64,000 nucleotides of DNA from DTU015 sp964641455 (GCA_964641455.1 CAZXLH010000003.1:1-64000); one strand, 5' to 3'. Positions 44,945-53,737 are shown, counted from the stretch's first letter. Made by a program: numbers and translations. Notes: generated from the letters alone by a model not told the origin.

Positions 44945-46657
44945 GTGAAATTAAGATACATGTCTCTACAGCAAGAAGGGGTAAATCCCATAACGGATTT
45001 TGGCCGGAAAAGGATAGTGTCAAAACGCCCCTTGCAAATTGCTGTAGTTTCTTTTCTGTTTGTTTTGTGCTTTTTCTTATTCCCCCGTGTCGCCTTTGGA
45101 GCCTTTAGATACTATATTCCAAAGCAGCAAGATCAACTTACCGTTAATGAAGACAGTTCTGTTGGATTAATACGGTATTTTGAGTTTGCAGTAGACCAAA
45201 GTTCTACTGATTCAGGCACCGAGATTTGGATAGGGCTTCCCACTTCAAGAACTCAGGTATCGTCGGTAACTGATGATAAGGGGAATAACGTTACTTTTAA
45301 AACCCAAATATCAGGCGGTGATTACACCCTGATTTTGACCGGGTTTGACGCCATAGAACCGGGAAAGGCTAAAGGGTTTACAGTTGAAGCGGTTATCCCA
45401 GAGTTCTTGTTTCCGGATTCTGAAAATGAAGGGTACGCCACAATGAAGTATATACCCGGGTGGTGGTCATCTCAAGTTAAAGTGCAAGATATTGCAGTAA
45501 TCTTACCGGGTGGCGTGGAAAAAGACGAGATAAAAACGGGAACCGGCGAATGGGACGGAATCGCCCAAACCGAGTCAGGGGCTTATGTGGTTACATGGCG
45601 CTTTGAAAACCTGGGAGCAGGCGAAAAAGTATCCGTCAACATTGGGATTCCCGATACGTACGTGACACTGCCGGTGAAGGAAGAACCTGTACCGGTAATT
45701 CCTCCCGAGCCACTTCCTTCTCACCGGGTACCCGGCATTGGGCATTCAGGTAATTTTGGCGCCATCTTTGGCTTATTTGCAGTAGCTGTCATTGTGATTG
45801 TGGCAATAGGCATAGCCACCGGAATGAAAGAAGATTACTCACCGCCCCGGGTAAGCATGGAAGGGATAGGCGTCAACGAAACCCTGTCTCCTGTTGAAGT
45901 TTCCATACTTTTGAGGCAACCGCCTGAGAAAACCATGACACTGCTTTTGTTCTCACTTATTAAGAAAGGAATAGTAAGAGCATATTCAACTGAACCCTTA
46001 AGACTGTCTGTTCATTACGAAAGGGACTTATCAGAAGTTGAAGAACTCTTCTTGAAAGCCATTGACAGAAATACAGGAGAACTTGATCAAACAAAACTCA
46101 CTTACGTTTTCAGATTCATGGCTGCTTCTGTAAATGAGAAAATGAAGCCTTACTGCCGAAAAGACACAGAAGCTTTCTACCGCGGGCACATAGCGAATCT
46201 TTGGGCTGAGGTTAGGGCGGCAAACACACCCGAGTTGAAACTTGAGTCTTTTGACAAGAATCTTCTGTGGCTCATTCAAGACGAAATTAAACTTAAGGAA
46301 TCTGAAAGCATTTTTGATTCCGAACAGAAAAAAGCAGCCTGGTGGCCCAATTGGTGGCTCATGGGCTTTCCTTACGGAAGAGGATATTTCGGCATTCACT
46401 GGTGGCCTATGGCAATGTATCACTCGTTTACAGGCATCTCAAGCGGCATAATACATGGCAACGAAGAAAAGTACAGGAAAATTACTGAGTCAGTGTTTAC
46501 CCCGGCCAGGCCTGTGCCTGCCAGGAGCATTTTCGGCGGCAAAAGCGGCGGAACAAGCCATCACGGAGGATTTACCCCTCCCAGTTGTGCATGTGCTTGC
46601 GCCTGTGTTTCCTGTGCCTGTGCATGTGCTTGTGCAGGCGGTGGGGGATGCACTTAG
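44945..46657 (+). CDS. DUF2207-type membrane protein with C-terminal Cys-Ala repeat tail
   Basis: The start is a GTG with AAGGGGAGG 6 bases ahead, giving 570 residues. After a basic N-terminus comes a signal or membrane segment (LQIAVVSFLFVLCFFLFPRVAFG). An extracytoplasmic beta-rich domain follows, then a second membrane segment (AIFGLFAVAVIVIVAIGIATG, near residue 285) and a cytoplasmic domain with LSPVEVSILLRQPPEKTMTLLLFSLIKKGIVRA, as in DUF2207 proteins. A Trp-rich stretch (residues about 465-490) and a Gly/His linker lead to the tail SCACACACVSCACACACA-GGGGCT. The tail has nine cysteines in the last 25 residues. Synonymous codons vary (TGT/TGC, GCA/GCT/GCC), so it is not a simple DNA microsatellite. 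A radical SAM gene lies convergently 455 bases away. Confidence 0.8.
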   Translation: MKLRYMSLQQEGVNPITDFGRKRIVSKRPLQIAVVSFLFVLCFFLFPRVAFGAFRYYIPKQQDQLTVNEDSSVGLIRYFEFAVDQSSTDSGTEIWIGLPTSRTQVSSVTDDKGNNVTFKTQISGGDYTLILTGFDAIEPGKAKGFTVEAVIPEFLFPDSENEGYATMKYIPGWWSSQVKVQDIAVILPGGVEKDEIKTGTGEWDGIAQTESGAYVVTWRFENLGAGEKVSVNIGIPDTYVTLPVKEEPVPVIPPEPLPSHRVPGIGHSGNFGAIFGLFAVAVIVIVAIGIATGMKEDYSPPRVSMEGIGVNETLSPVEVSILLRQPPEKTMTLLLFSLIKKGIVRAYSTEPLRLSVHYERDLSEVEELFLKAIDRNTGELDQTKLTYVFRFMAASVNEKMKPYCRKDTEAFYRGHIANLWAEVRAANTPELKLESFDKNLLWLIQDEIKLKESESIFDSEQKKAAWWPNWWLMGFPYGRGYFGIHWWPMAMYHSFTGISSGIIHGNEEKYRKITESVFTPARPVPARSIFGGKSGGTSHHGGFTPPSCACACACVSCACACACAGGGGCT

Positions 46658-46673
46658 TTATAGTTATCAGGTC

Positions 46674-46988
46674 ATGCCCATAGATACGAAACTACTGGAT
46701 GGGGGAATTATCATTACCGACCAACTTAATTCAATGTGGCTGCTCATAACATATAATATCTTTGCCTGTGCATTGATGGGCTATGATAAGTACCAAGCCT
46801 TCCGCCGGCGGCGGCGAATACCGGAAAAGACGCTCTTTGCTGTAGCCCTTACCGGCGGCAGCTTGGGGATCTTAGCCGGCATGTTTTTCTTCCGCCACAA
46901 AACCAGACACTTGAGTTTTAAGTTGGGAATACCGGCAATTCTGGTGCTACAAGTATGGTTACTGTGGTATTGCCGGACCGGACACTAA
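46674..46988 (+). CDS. DUF1294 small membrane protein
   Basis: The C-terminal 85 residues match the DUF1294 pattern: YNIFACALMGYDKYQAFRRRRRIPEKTLF, ALTGGSLGILAGMFFFRHKTRH and KLGIPAILVLQVWLLWYC, with three membrane segments. The start is uncertain. The ATG at 46674 gives 104 residues; the ATG at 46731 gives the bare domain. The frame extends further upstream inside the DUF2207 gene, but that part is an out-of-frame shadow. It lies 16 bases after the DUF2207 stop and is probably co-transcribed. Function unknown. Confidence 0.7.
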   Translation: MPIDTKLLDGGIIITDQLNSMWLLITYNIFACALMGYDKYQAFRRRRRIPEKTLFAVALTGGSLGILAGMFFFRHKTRHLSFKLGIPAILVLQVWLLWYCRTGH

Positions 46989-47111
46989 GGATGGGCCTGG
47001 TTTTCCGTTTGCCAACCGCGTACCAGGTCCAAAAGTCGAGATATGAAAGCAATGGTAATGATCCAATTCAACCTTTTACCCCATACCGCATTTCGCCGGT
47101 TACCTGCAGAC

Positions 47112-48572
47112 TTACCTGTAGATGCTGGCTCCGGGCCTGCGTTCCAGGGGACAACCTCCGCCACATAGGTCGAGTTCCTCGCATGAGATACATTCCTCAG
47201 GAAGCACAGGGAAATCAGGGTGTGTGACAACCCCCGGAATTCTCCGTTTTCTCAACGCCTGAGCCAATCGATGATTCCAAATATCCGGAAACTGATCTGT
47301 AAGCGCATTGCCTATAGATTTGTAATATGACTGGCACGGCATCACGTTGGCGTCAGGTTCAATGGCCATAACAGTGCTTGCGGCCGAACACGTCTTAACA
47401 CCCAGGGCAAGATCCACCGGGTTCAATTCCTTGTAACAAGTCGGCGTATACCATATAAACGGGAAATCTTCATCTGCCGATACCTTAATCACTTCGTCTA
47501 AAAGATCCTTTAGCTCCTCAGGTTCAAGCCCTTCATGTGACACTCCGCGGCCTGAACGTATCAAAGCATTGAGGCCGAATTTTTTCACGCCAAGGGTTTT
47601 TATGAATCTTATTGTCTCAATAACCGAATCTTTATTATCCCTGGTTATGGTGGTATTAGTGGTTGTGTATATCCTTGACGCTGCATTCCTTATGCCGTCT
47701 ACCGTTTCAGCCCATGCACCCTCCACCCCTACCATCTTGTCGTGAACCTCAGGGCTGAGTGATTCAAGTGTGACCTGGGCAAAATCCAACCCGGCTTCGG
47801 CCAATTCCGCAACTCTTGGCCCGGTAAGAAGCCTGCCATTGGTGATAAGGCCGGTAATAAGGCCGCTGTCTTCAGCATGTTGCACCAAAACATCAATACC
47901 ATCTCTTAACAGCGGTTCCCCGCCTGTAAATACTACTGTAGGAACTCCCCAATCAGATAACCTGTCGATAATTTGCTTCCACGAGTTTATGGAAATCTCC
48001 CGTGTACTGTGAGGCCCGCCTGCATAGCAATGGCTGCAATTGTTCTGGCACCTATAGGTGAGAATCAGATCGCATCTGTATGGAGCGGAAAGTTCAACTG
48101 ACAACGGATCTATGCGCCTTACTTCGAATTCCGAAAACGGGCACATGCCTCCTTCAGCAACAGCAATCACCGAACCCCAGAGCCTTTCCCAATCAGGTGC
48201 AGCCCGGCTCTCTTCCACCTTAAACTTGCGCCTTATTCTCCTTATCACCCTGGGAGCGAGCGCCGTGCCAACCTCCCGCGGATTGGAAATATCAATTGAG
48301 TTCAAACTTACATCAGGGGTTTTACCCAAGATTCTGGCTAGCAGGCCCGGGGAAGCCGCTGCGCCTGTGCCTACTCCAAATCCTTCTCCGGATTCTTCCC
48401 GCCCGCTCCCGGCAATGGCCAGCCTTTCGTATTCATCAAAGAAAGCCTCAAAATAAGCCCTGGCTATATTATCAAGAAACAAAGCAGCCTGAGCATTAAT
48501 TATCAGAACTCCGGTTTTGTCAGCCTCTCTTCGCAAGTGGAGTTTCAAATCACCTATCCGGATCTTTAGCAT
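47112..48572 (-). CDS. Radical SAM/SPASM domain protein (putative peptide maturase)
   Basis: The 486-residue protein has an N-terminal region of about 160 residues. It includes LIINAQAALFLDNIARAYFEAFFDEYERL, which loosely resembles a PqqD-like peptide-binding module. The radical SAM core follows with CQNNCSHCYAGGPH (CxxxCxxC) and VFTGGEPLLRDG, then a SPASM-type C-terminus with C-x7-MAIEPDANVMPCQSYY and CISCEELDLCGGGCP, providing ligands for auxiliary Fe-S clusters. SPASM enzymes commonly modify ribosomal peptides. The start at 48572 (ATG) has AAGGGTG ahead; a GTG is 6 bases upstream. It is convergent with the DUF2207/DUF1294 genes, whose Cys-rich tail is a possible substrate. Confidence 0.85.
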   Translation of the reverse strand: MLKIRIGDLKLHLRREADKTGVLIINAQAALFLDNIARAYFEAFFDEYERLAIAGSGREESGEGFGVGTGAAASPGLLARILGKTPDVSLNSIDISNPREVGTALAPRVIRRIRRKFKVEESRAAPDWERLWGSVIAVAEGGMCPFSEFEVRRIDPLSVELSAPYRCDLILTYRCQNNCSHCYAGGPHSTREISINSWKQIIDRLSDWGVPTVVFTGGEPLLRDGIDVLVQHAEDSGLITGLITNGRLLTGPRVAELAEAGLDFAQVTLESLSPEVHDKMVGVEGAWAETVDGIRNAASRIYTTTNTTITRDNKDSVIETIRFIKTLGVKKFGLNALIRSGRGVSHEGLEPEELKDLLDEVIKVSADEDFPFIWYTPTCYKELNPVDLALGVKTCSAASTVMAIEPDANVMPCQSYYKSIGNALTDQFPDIWNHRLAQALRKRRIPGVVTHPDFPVLPEECISCEELDLCGGGCPLERRPGASIYR

Positions 48573-48614
48573 AAACACCGCACCCTTTCTTTATGGCAAT
48601 GCGCCCGGGCTCGC

Positions 48615-48692
48615 TGAAACACCGGGGACGGTCCTAAATGTTTCATCCTAAAACATCAGGGACGAAACATCAGGGACGGTCCTAAACGTTTC
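48615..48692. repeat. Pair of interspersed GAAACA...TGTTTC palindromic repeats
   Basis: Two near-identical units of about 30 bases begin GAAACA and end in (T/C)GTTTC, with the core GGGACGGTCCTAAA (48615-48644 and 48664-48692); a partial copy lies between them. They resemble the REP-like GGGACGGTCC elements scattered in some Clostridia. They sit just upstream of the radical SAM gene. Confidence 0.65.
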
Positions 48693-48885
48693 AATCTCAT
48701 TCCGCGTCTTTACCTGTGCAATTCATTCCAACGTCCGACTACTATTCTACTATGAAACATTAGACATTGGGGAAGGTCGATGGACAATGATTTCGTTACC
48801 TTATACTCTTAATAGCCCCCTAATATGCCAACGCCAGGCTTGCCTGAGAGCCAGCCTGCAAAACGAGGCTCAACCAGGGCTCCTT

Positions 48886-49279
48886 GGTACAGGTGGCGTA
48901 CCACCCACCAGTGATTGTGCCTCGGACGGTGCTGAATGGTACACGTGATGTACCACTCACCAGGTGATTGTGCCTCGGACGGTGCTGAATGGTACACATG
49001 GCGTACCACTCGGCAGGTGATTGTGCCTCGGACAGTGCTGAATGGTACACGTGGCGTACCACTCACCAGGTGATTGTGCCTCGGACGGTGCTGAATGGTA
49101 CACGTGATGTACCACTCACCAGGTGATTGTGCCTCGGACGGTGCTGAATGGTACACGTAGCGTACCACTCGGCAGGTGATTGTGCCTCGAACAGTGCTGA
49201 ATGGTACACGTGGCGTACCACTCGGCAGGTGATTGTGCCTCGAACAGTGCTGAATGGTACACATGGCGTACCACTCGGC
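48886..49279. repeat. 53-bp tandem repeat array
   Basis: Seven full units and a partial one recur every 53 bases (unit starts at 48938, 48991, 49044, 49097, 49150, 49203 and 49256; a first copy at 48886 is one base short). Each unit starts GGTACACGTGGCGTACC, a short inverted repeat (GGTAC / GTACC), followed by GATTGTGCCTCGGACGGTGC. The period is not a multiple of three and the frames crossing it are repeats of the same nonsense, so it is non-coding. There are no unique spacers, so it is not a CRISPR array. Confidence 0.9.
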
Positions 49280-49333
49280 CTATGATTTTGCAGTTAACTA
49301 AGCCTAGTCAGGCGGGAACAACATAGGCCGTAA

Positions 49334-49594
49334 GGGCATGAGCCAGAGTGGCACAAAGAACACGAGGCGGCATTTGAGCTAGCTCAAAACGAAGCAAAGC
49401 GGCGCTTCCATCGTTGCCCTAAATGCACCAGATGGGTGTGCGAAAACGACTGGAACGAACAGACAGCCCTTTGCACTGAGTCCGCTCCCAGGGAGGCCGT
49501 AGAAGTTGCCGCTGCCAGGGCTCCAAAAATGGTCGACGACATACAAGACAAACCAGGGTTGACTCCTGATACCTCGAAAGCCTCATTTACCTGA
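49334..49594 (+). pseudogene. Truncated zinc-ribbon protein gene (C-terminal remnant)
   Basis: In frame after TAA at 49331 the sequence reads WHKEHEAAFELAQNEAKRRF, then HRCPKCTRWVCENDWNEQTALC, and ends at TGA 49594. This looks like the C-terminal zinc-ribbon part of a larger protein family (CPxC...WVC...LC). The expected fourth-pair cysteine is Ser here (LCTESAP). There is no start codon or ribosome site, and the 5' part is replaced by the 53-bp repeat region. It is a gene fragment. Confidence 0.55.
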
Positions 49595-49625
49595 CGGCAG
49601 CAAACGATAAAACCCAAGAAATAAT

Positions 49626-49653
49626 TTTACTTTAGCACCAAAAACATTATAAT
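49626..49653 (+). promoter_or_regulatory. Putative promoter of the polyamine transporter operon
   Basis: TTTACT (49626-49631), a 16-base spacer and a consensus TATAAT (49648-49653) lie about 115 bases ahead of potA. The leader contains GTGCC...GGCAC and AAAGCCA...TGGCCTTT partial hairpins. Confidence 0.5.
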
Positions 49654-49769
49654 TAATTGCAGTTGATTCAGATAAGGCTTTGTGGCCCACTGCATCATTG
49701 ATGACCAAAGTGCCGGTAAAGCCAGGAATGGCCTTTTAGCCATAGTTGGCACTGAAAGCGGGGCTCGGC

Positions 49770-50855
49770 ATGGCTGATACCATCCTACAGCTAATTCATA
49801 TTGAAAAGAGTTTTGCCAATTCAAAGGTTCTTAACGGCATTGACCTTAGGGTCCGCAAAGGCGAGTTCCTTACCCTATTGGGCCCTTCAGGTTGCGGCAA
49901 AACAACCACGCTGCGCATAATTGCAGGCCTGGAGACACCTGACAGAGGACGCGTCCTAATTGAAGGCAAAGATGTAACCTACGAAGAACCGAACAAACGA
50001 AATGTTAACATGGTATTCCAGAATTACGCCCTGTTTCCGCACATGAATGTAGAACAAAACATCGGATACAGCCTACGGCTACGACGAGTTGATAAGGCAA
50101 GCATCAGAAAAACCGTTCAAGATGCACTGGAACTTGTACAACTTGAGGACTTTGAAAAACGGATGCCAAATGAACTGTCAGGCGGCCAGCAACAACGTGT
50201 AGCTATTGCAAGGGCAATCGTCAACCAGCCTGCGCTTTTGCTGTTAGACGAACCTCTTGGTGCTCTGGACCTTCAGTTACGGCGCCAAATGCAAACAGAA
50301 CTCAAACGACTGCAAAAAAGATTAGGCGTTACCTTTGTATACATTACCCACGATCAAGAAGAAGCCTTGAACATGTCAGATCGCATTGCAGTCATGCGCA
50401 ATGGCAAGTTTGAGCAAATCGATACACCGTCAGAAGTATATGATCGGCCCAAAACAAGTTATGTAGCCAGATTTGTCGGTTCTGCCAACATCCTCAGAGG
50501 CAAAGCCTCCAACGTGAATAATCAACTGGTTGAGTTTCAGAATGAAAATGGAACCACGCTGGTCTCTACACAAGGGGCACACATTGCATCCGGGCAGACT
50601 GTTACCATTGCTGTACGCGGTGAAATAATAGAATTGGCTCCGGACGTTCCCATGCATTCTGCGGGCCTTCGGGCCATAGTAAAAGAAAAGCGCTTTGCAG
50701 GAGGGGTACTCCAGGTCATAGTAGCCCTGGCTGACGGCAGCGAACTGGTTTCCAAGTACCATGGTATCGATCTTCCCTTTGCTCCTGGCGATCGGGTTAT
50801 TGCAACCTGGCAACCGGACGATGCAGTTCTTGTTGATCTGGAGGATACAGCATGA
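49770..50855 (+). CDS. potA: Polyamine-type ABC transporter ATP-binding protein
   Basis: PotA-family ATPase: GPSGCGKTT (Walker A, residues about 37-45), QNYALFPHMNV (Q-loop), LSGGQQQRVAIARA (signature), LLLLDEPLGALD (Walker B) and THDQEEAL (H-loop), then a C-terminal TOBE domain (FVGSANILRGKASNV). It would energise uptake of spermidine/putrescine or a related cation. I choose the ATG at 49770 (361 residues); a TTG at 49746 is possible. Its end overlaps potB by 4 bases. Confidence 0.9.
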   Translation: MADTILQLIHIEKSFANSKVLNGIDLRVRKGEFLTLLGPSGCGKTTTLRIIAGLETPDRGRVLIEGKDVTYEEPNKRNVNMVFQNYALFPHMNVEQNIGYSLRLRRVDKASIRKTVQDALELVQLEDFEKRMPNELSGGQQQRVAIARAIVNQPALLLLDEPLGALDLQLRRQMQTELKRLQKRLGVTFVYITHDQEEALNMSDRIAVMRNGKFEQIDTPSEVYDRPKTSYVARFVGSANILRGKASNVNNQLVEFQNENGTTLVSTQGAHIASGQTVTIAVRGEIIELAPDVPMHSAGLRAIVKEKRFAGGVLQVIVALADGSELVSKYHGIDLPFAPGDRVIATWQPDDAVLVDLEDTA

Positions 50856-51769
50856 AACAATCTTCTACCATTCCCGTGATCTCCGGGAAACCCAGGCCAA
50901 AGATCAATGCCAAAACCAATAAGAAGGTAGATGCGGCGTTTTTGACCGTAATGCCCCTTTATGTTTTTACACTGCTTTTCGTAGCAGGCCCGTTAGTTTA
51001 CATGGTTATACTCAGTTTTTTGAAGCGGGCTGAAATATGGGGGATTGTACACGAGTTCACCTTGGATAACTACGCCAATATTTTGGAACCTATTTATTTG
51101 AAAACCTTCTGGGAATCTCTCAAACTGGCCGGGCTTACCACTTTGTTGGTCGCTTTAACCGGCTATCCCTTTGGTTATTTCATGGCGAAACTGACAGCAA
51201 AGTGGAAGCAACGGGTTATGTTATTGCTCATGATTCCTTTTTGGACCAGTTCCCTTATACGCCTGTACGGTTGGATCATCATTTTTCGGGCTAACGGTAC
51301 CCTGGACCGGTTGCTCATGGGGCTTAAGATCACCGGTGCCCCTCTCAAGTTACTATACACCTACGCTGCTGTAGCCGTTGGCATGGTCTACGCTCTGGTT
51401 CCGTTCATGATCTTTTCTGTCTACTCAAGCGCCGAAAAACTGGACTGGCAGTTAGTCGAAGCGGCACGGGATCTTGGCGCTACCCGCTTTCAGGCCTTTT
51501 GGACCATATCATTCCGGCTGACTCTGCCAGGGCTTCTGTCCGGTGTTGTTCTTACGTTCATTCCGTCAATGGGCTTGTTTTTCATCGCAGACATTCTAGG
51601 CGGCAATAAGGTTGTGCTTATAGGCAATCTAATACACGAACAACTCATGAAGGCACGCAACTGGCCCTTTGCAGCTGCTCTCTCGGTTGTGCTCATGATC
51701 CTTACAAGCCTAATGATTGGCTTGTACCGAAAAATCTCCGGGGTAAAGGAGTTGGAAGGCCTGTTATGA
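50852..51769 (+). CDS. potB: Polyamine-type ABC transporter permease
   Basis: This 305-residue permease has six hydrophobic segments and the cytoplasmic EAA loop VEAARDLGATRFQAFWTISFRLTLPGLLSG that contacts PotA. The start KKVDAAFLTVMPLYVFTLLFVAGPLVYM is the first membrane helix. It overlaps potA (ATGA) and is followed after 67 bases by potC. Confidence 0.9.
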   Translation: MKQSSTIPVISGKPRPKINAKTNKKVDAAFLTVMPLYVFTLLFVAGPLVYMVILSFLKRAEIWGIVHEFTLDNYANILEPIYLKTFWESLKLAGLTTLLVALTGYPFGYFMAKLTAKWKQRVMLLLMIPFWTSSLIRLYGWIIIFRANGTLDRLLMGLKITGAPLKLLYTYAAVAVGMVYALVPFMIFSVYSSAEKLDWQLVEAARDLGATRFQAFWTISFRLTLPGLLSGVVLTFIPSMGLFFIADILGGNKVVLIGNLIHEQLMKARNWPFAAALSVVLMILTSLMIGLYRKISGVKELEGLL

Positions 51770-51836
51770 ATAACCTGAAAAGTATTTCCGGAATACCCTG
51801 GTTTCCAAAACCAGCTGCCTTGACGGAGGGGCCGGT

Positions 51837-52679
51837 ATGAAGAACCGGACAAAGATCCCCAACATCTATCTTGGCTTGATACTCGTCATAATGTATATAC
51901 CTATTTTGCTGGTAATCATATACTCCTTCAATCAAAGCAAGATCAGTTCGGTATGGGGTGGATTTTCCCTGAAATGGTATGAGGAGTTATTCAGGGATAA
52001 GGACTTGCTTGAGGCTATGGTAAACAGCCTTGTTCTGGCGGCCATAAGCAGCATTTTGGCTGCCATAATCGGAACTTTGGCAGCAATAGGTATGCCAAAG
52101 GCTAAACTGATCAGCAAGAGTGTTATCGAATATATTTCCACGTTGCCAATCATGATCCCAGAGATTGTCCTGGGCATGGTTTTCCTGGTATTTTTCTCAC
52201 TGCTCAGATTGCCCTTTGGCATGATTACTCTTACCATCGCCCATACATCGTTTTGCATTCCCTATGTTTATATGCTGGTAAAAGCAAGGTTAGTGGGTAT
52301 TGACAAAAGTTATGCAGAAGCCGCTAAAGATCTTGGAGCCAATGAATGGAACGTATTTTTCGATATTACACTGCCGCTCATCCTGCCGGCCATTGTCTCA
52401 GGCATGCTTCTTTCTTTTGCCATGAGCCTGGATGATGTTGTCATTAGTGTTTTCGTAACCGGCGTACATACGAATACACTTCCACTGAAAATATACACCC
52501 AGCTCAAAACCGGGGTAACACCCAAAATCAACGCACTGTGTACAATCATGTTCGGGGCAACTTTGCTTGTGCTGTTGCTGGCCTCATGGGCCAGCAAACA
52601 AACTTCAAAAAGAACCAACAGGAGGGGAAAACATGAAGAGAGTCCTGAGAACCGCTTTGGTATTGGCGTTGTTCGGTAG
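51837..52679 (+). CDS. potC: Polyamine-type ABC transporter permease
   Basis: The 280-residue second permease has the EAA loop AEAAKDLGANEWNVFFDITLPLILPAIVSG and PotC-like MSLDDVVISVFVTG in the fifth helix region. The ATG has GGAGGGG 5 bases ahead. Its last 16 codons overlap the potD start (52633), so translation is coupled. The tail RTNRRGKHEESPENRFGIGVVR runs through the potD ribosome site and may be an extension without function. Confidence 0.9.
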   Translation: MKNRTKIPNIYLGLILVIMYIPILLVIIYSFNQSKISSVWGGFSLKWYEELFRDKDLLEAMVNSLVLAAISSILAAIIGTLAAIGMPKAKLISKSVIEYISTLPIMIPEIVLGMVFLVFFSLLRLPFGMITLTIAHTSFCIPYVYMLVKARLVGIDKSYAEAAKDLGANEWNVFFDITLPLILPAIVSGMLLSFAMSLDDVVISVFVTGVHTNTLPLKIYTQLKTGVTPKINALCTIMFGATLLVLLLASWASKQTSKRTNRRGKHEESPENRFGIGVVR

Positions 52680-53694
52680 CATCTTTGCCGGCTGCAATCC
52701 TGAAAGTGCCAAGGGCAAAGAAACTAAGTTGAACCTGTTTACCTGGGAAGGAATGTTCCCCCAGGACGTGCTCGATGGATTCACCGCTGAAACAGGTATC
52801 GCAATCAACTACAGCAACTTCGACTACAACGAAACTATGCTTGCTAAACTTGAAGCAGCCAAAGGCGGGGATTATGACCTGGTTATCGCTGACGACTACA
52901 TTCTCCAAACAGTCATCGACCGTGGCCTGGCGCAAAAACTTGATCGCTCAAAGATTCCGAACTTTGAACATATTAACCCTGTATACCAAGGACAGTTCTA
53001 TGATCCTGACGATGAATACACAGCGCCCTACGGTGCCGGCGTCCAGACCATCGTTTATGACCCCAACGAGGTTCAAATCGAGATCACCGGATACGCTGAT
53101 CTTTGGAACGAATCTCTTAAAGATAATCTGGGAACTATCGCAAATTACCGTGTCATTATCGGCATGGCACTTAAAGTCCTAGGCGAGAGTTATAATACTG
53201 AAGATTTGGACACTATCAAGGCTGCAGGCGAAAAACTGCTTGAAATTGCACCAAATATCCGCATAATCAAAGACGACAATCTTCAGGATGATCTTCTGTC
53301 AGGGGAAATCGGGGTTGCAGTGATGTACACATCCCAGGTAACAACAGCAGTGCTGGCCAATCCTGATTTGAAGATTGTTTTCCCTGAAGAAGGAATCGGA
53401 TTTGGTATCATGGCCAACTTCATTCCGTCCAATGCGCCTAACCCGGATGCAGCCCATAAGTTCATTGATTTCATCTTGCAGCCTGAAATATCTGCCCGGT
53501 GTTTTGAATACCTGGGATACTACTGCACCAACAAAGCGGCAGAAGACCTAATAAATCCGGATTTCAAAGATATGCTTACACTGCCTTCTGACCTGAGCGG
53601 CGATATGGAAATGATTCAAACCGTCGGAGCTGAAGCCGAAGAGATGCACGCAAAAATGTGGACCGAATTCAAAGTTGCCTGCGGGCAATCATAA
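52633..53694 (+). CDS. potD: Polyamine-type ABC transporter substrate-binding lipoprotein
   Basis: A lipoprotein signal (MKRVLRTALVLALFGSIFAGC, with lipobox FAGC) is followed by a PotD-like fold: LNLFTWEGMFPQDVLDGFTAETGI, NYNETMLAKLEA-type FDYNETMLAKLEAAKGGDYDLVIADDY, APYGAGVQTIVYDP and VAVMYTSQV. The ATG has AGGAGGGG ahead (353 residues). Several ligand-site aromatic positions known in E. coli PotD appear different (for example the WNGD-type region reads MYTS), so the ligand could be another amine or amino acid. A strong hairpin follows. Confidence 0.88.
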   Translation: MKRVLRTALVLALFGSIFAGCNPESAKGKETKLNLFTWEGMFPQDVLDGFTAETGIAINYSNFDYNETMLAKLEAAKGGDYDLVIADDYILQTVIDRGLAQKLDRSKIPNFEHINPVYQGQFYDPDDEYTAPYGAGVQTIVYDPNEVQIEITGYADLWNESLKDNLGTIANYRVIIGMALKVLGESYNTEDLDTIKAAGEKLLEIAPNIRIIKDDNLQDDLLSGEIGVAVMYTSQVTTAVLANPDLKIVFPEEGIGFGIMANFIPSNAPNPDAAHKFIDFILQPEISARCFEYLGYYCTNKAAEDLINPDFKDMLTLPSDLSGDMEMIQTVGAEAEEMHAKMWTEFKVACGQS

Positions 53695-53695
53695 T

Positions 53696-53737
53696 CAAGC
53701 TCGCGGCCCTGAGCATATGCTCGGGGCCGCGAGCTTG
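53696..53737 (+). terminator. Strong hairpin after potD
   Basis: An almost perfect 18-bp GC-rich stem (CAAGCTCGCGGCCC pairing with GGGCCGCGAGCTTG, extended by GAGCATATGCTC) starts two bases after the potD stop. The U-tract is absent (CAAAAGC follows), so it may protect the mRNA 3' end as well as terminate. Confidence 0.6.

Noticed and set aside
46455..46673. N-terminal extension of the DUF1294 frame into the DUF2207 gene
   Set aside because: It is an alternative-frame reading of the DUF2207 C-terminus, with Pro/Val-rich nonsense from the Cys-Ala repeat.
48809..49264. A 151-codon minus-strand frame across the 53-bp repeats
   Set aside because: It is a by-product of the non-coding repeat, with no initiation signal; the repeated peptide segments appear in shifting frames.
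48886..49279. CRISPR array
   Set aside because: The units are contiguous, with no unique spacers and no cas genes nearby.
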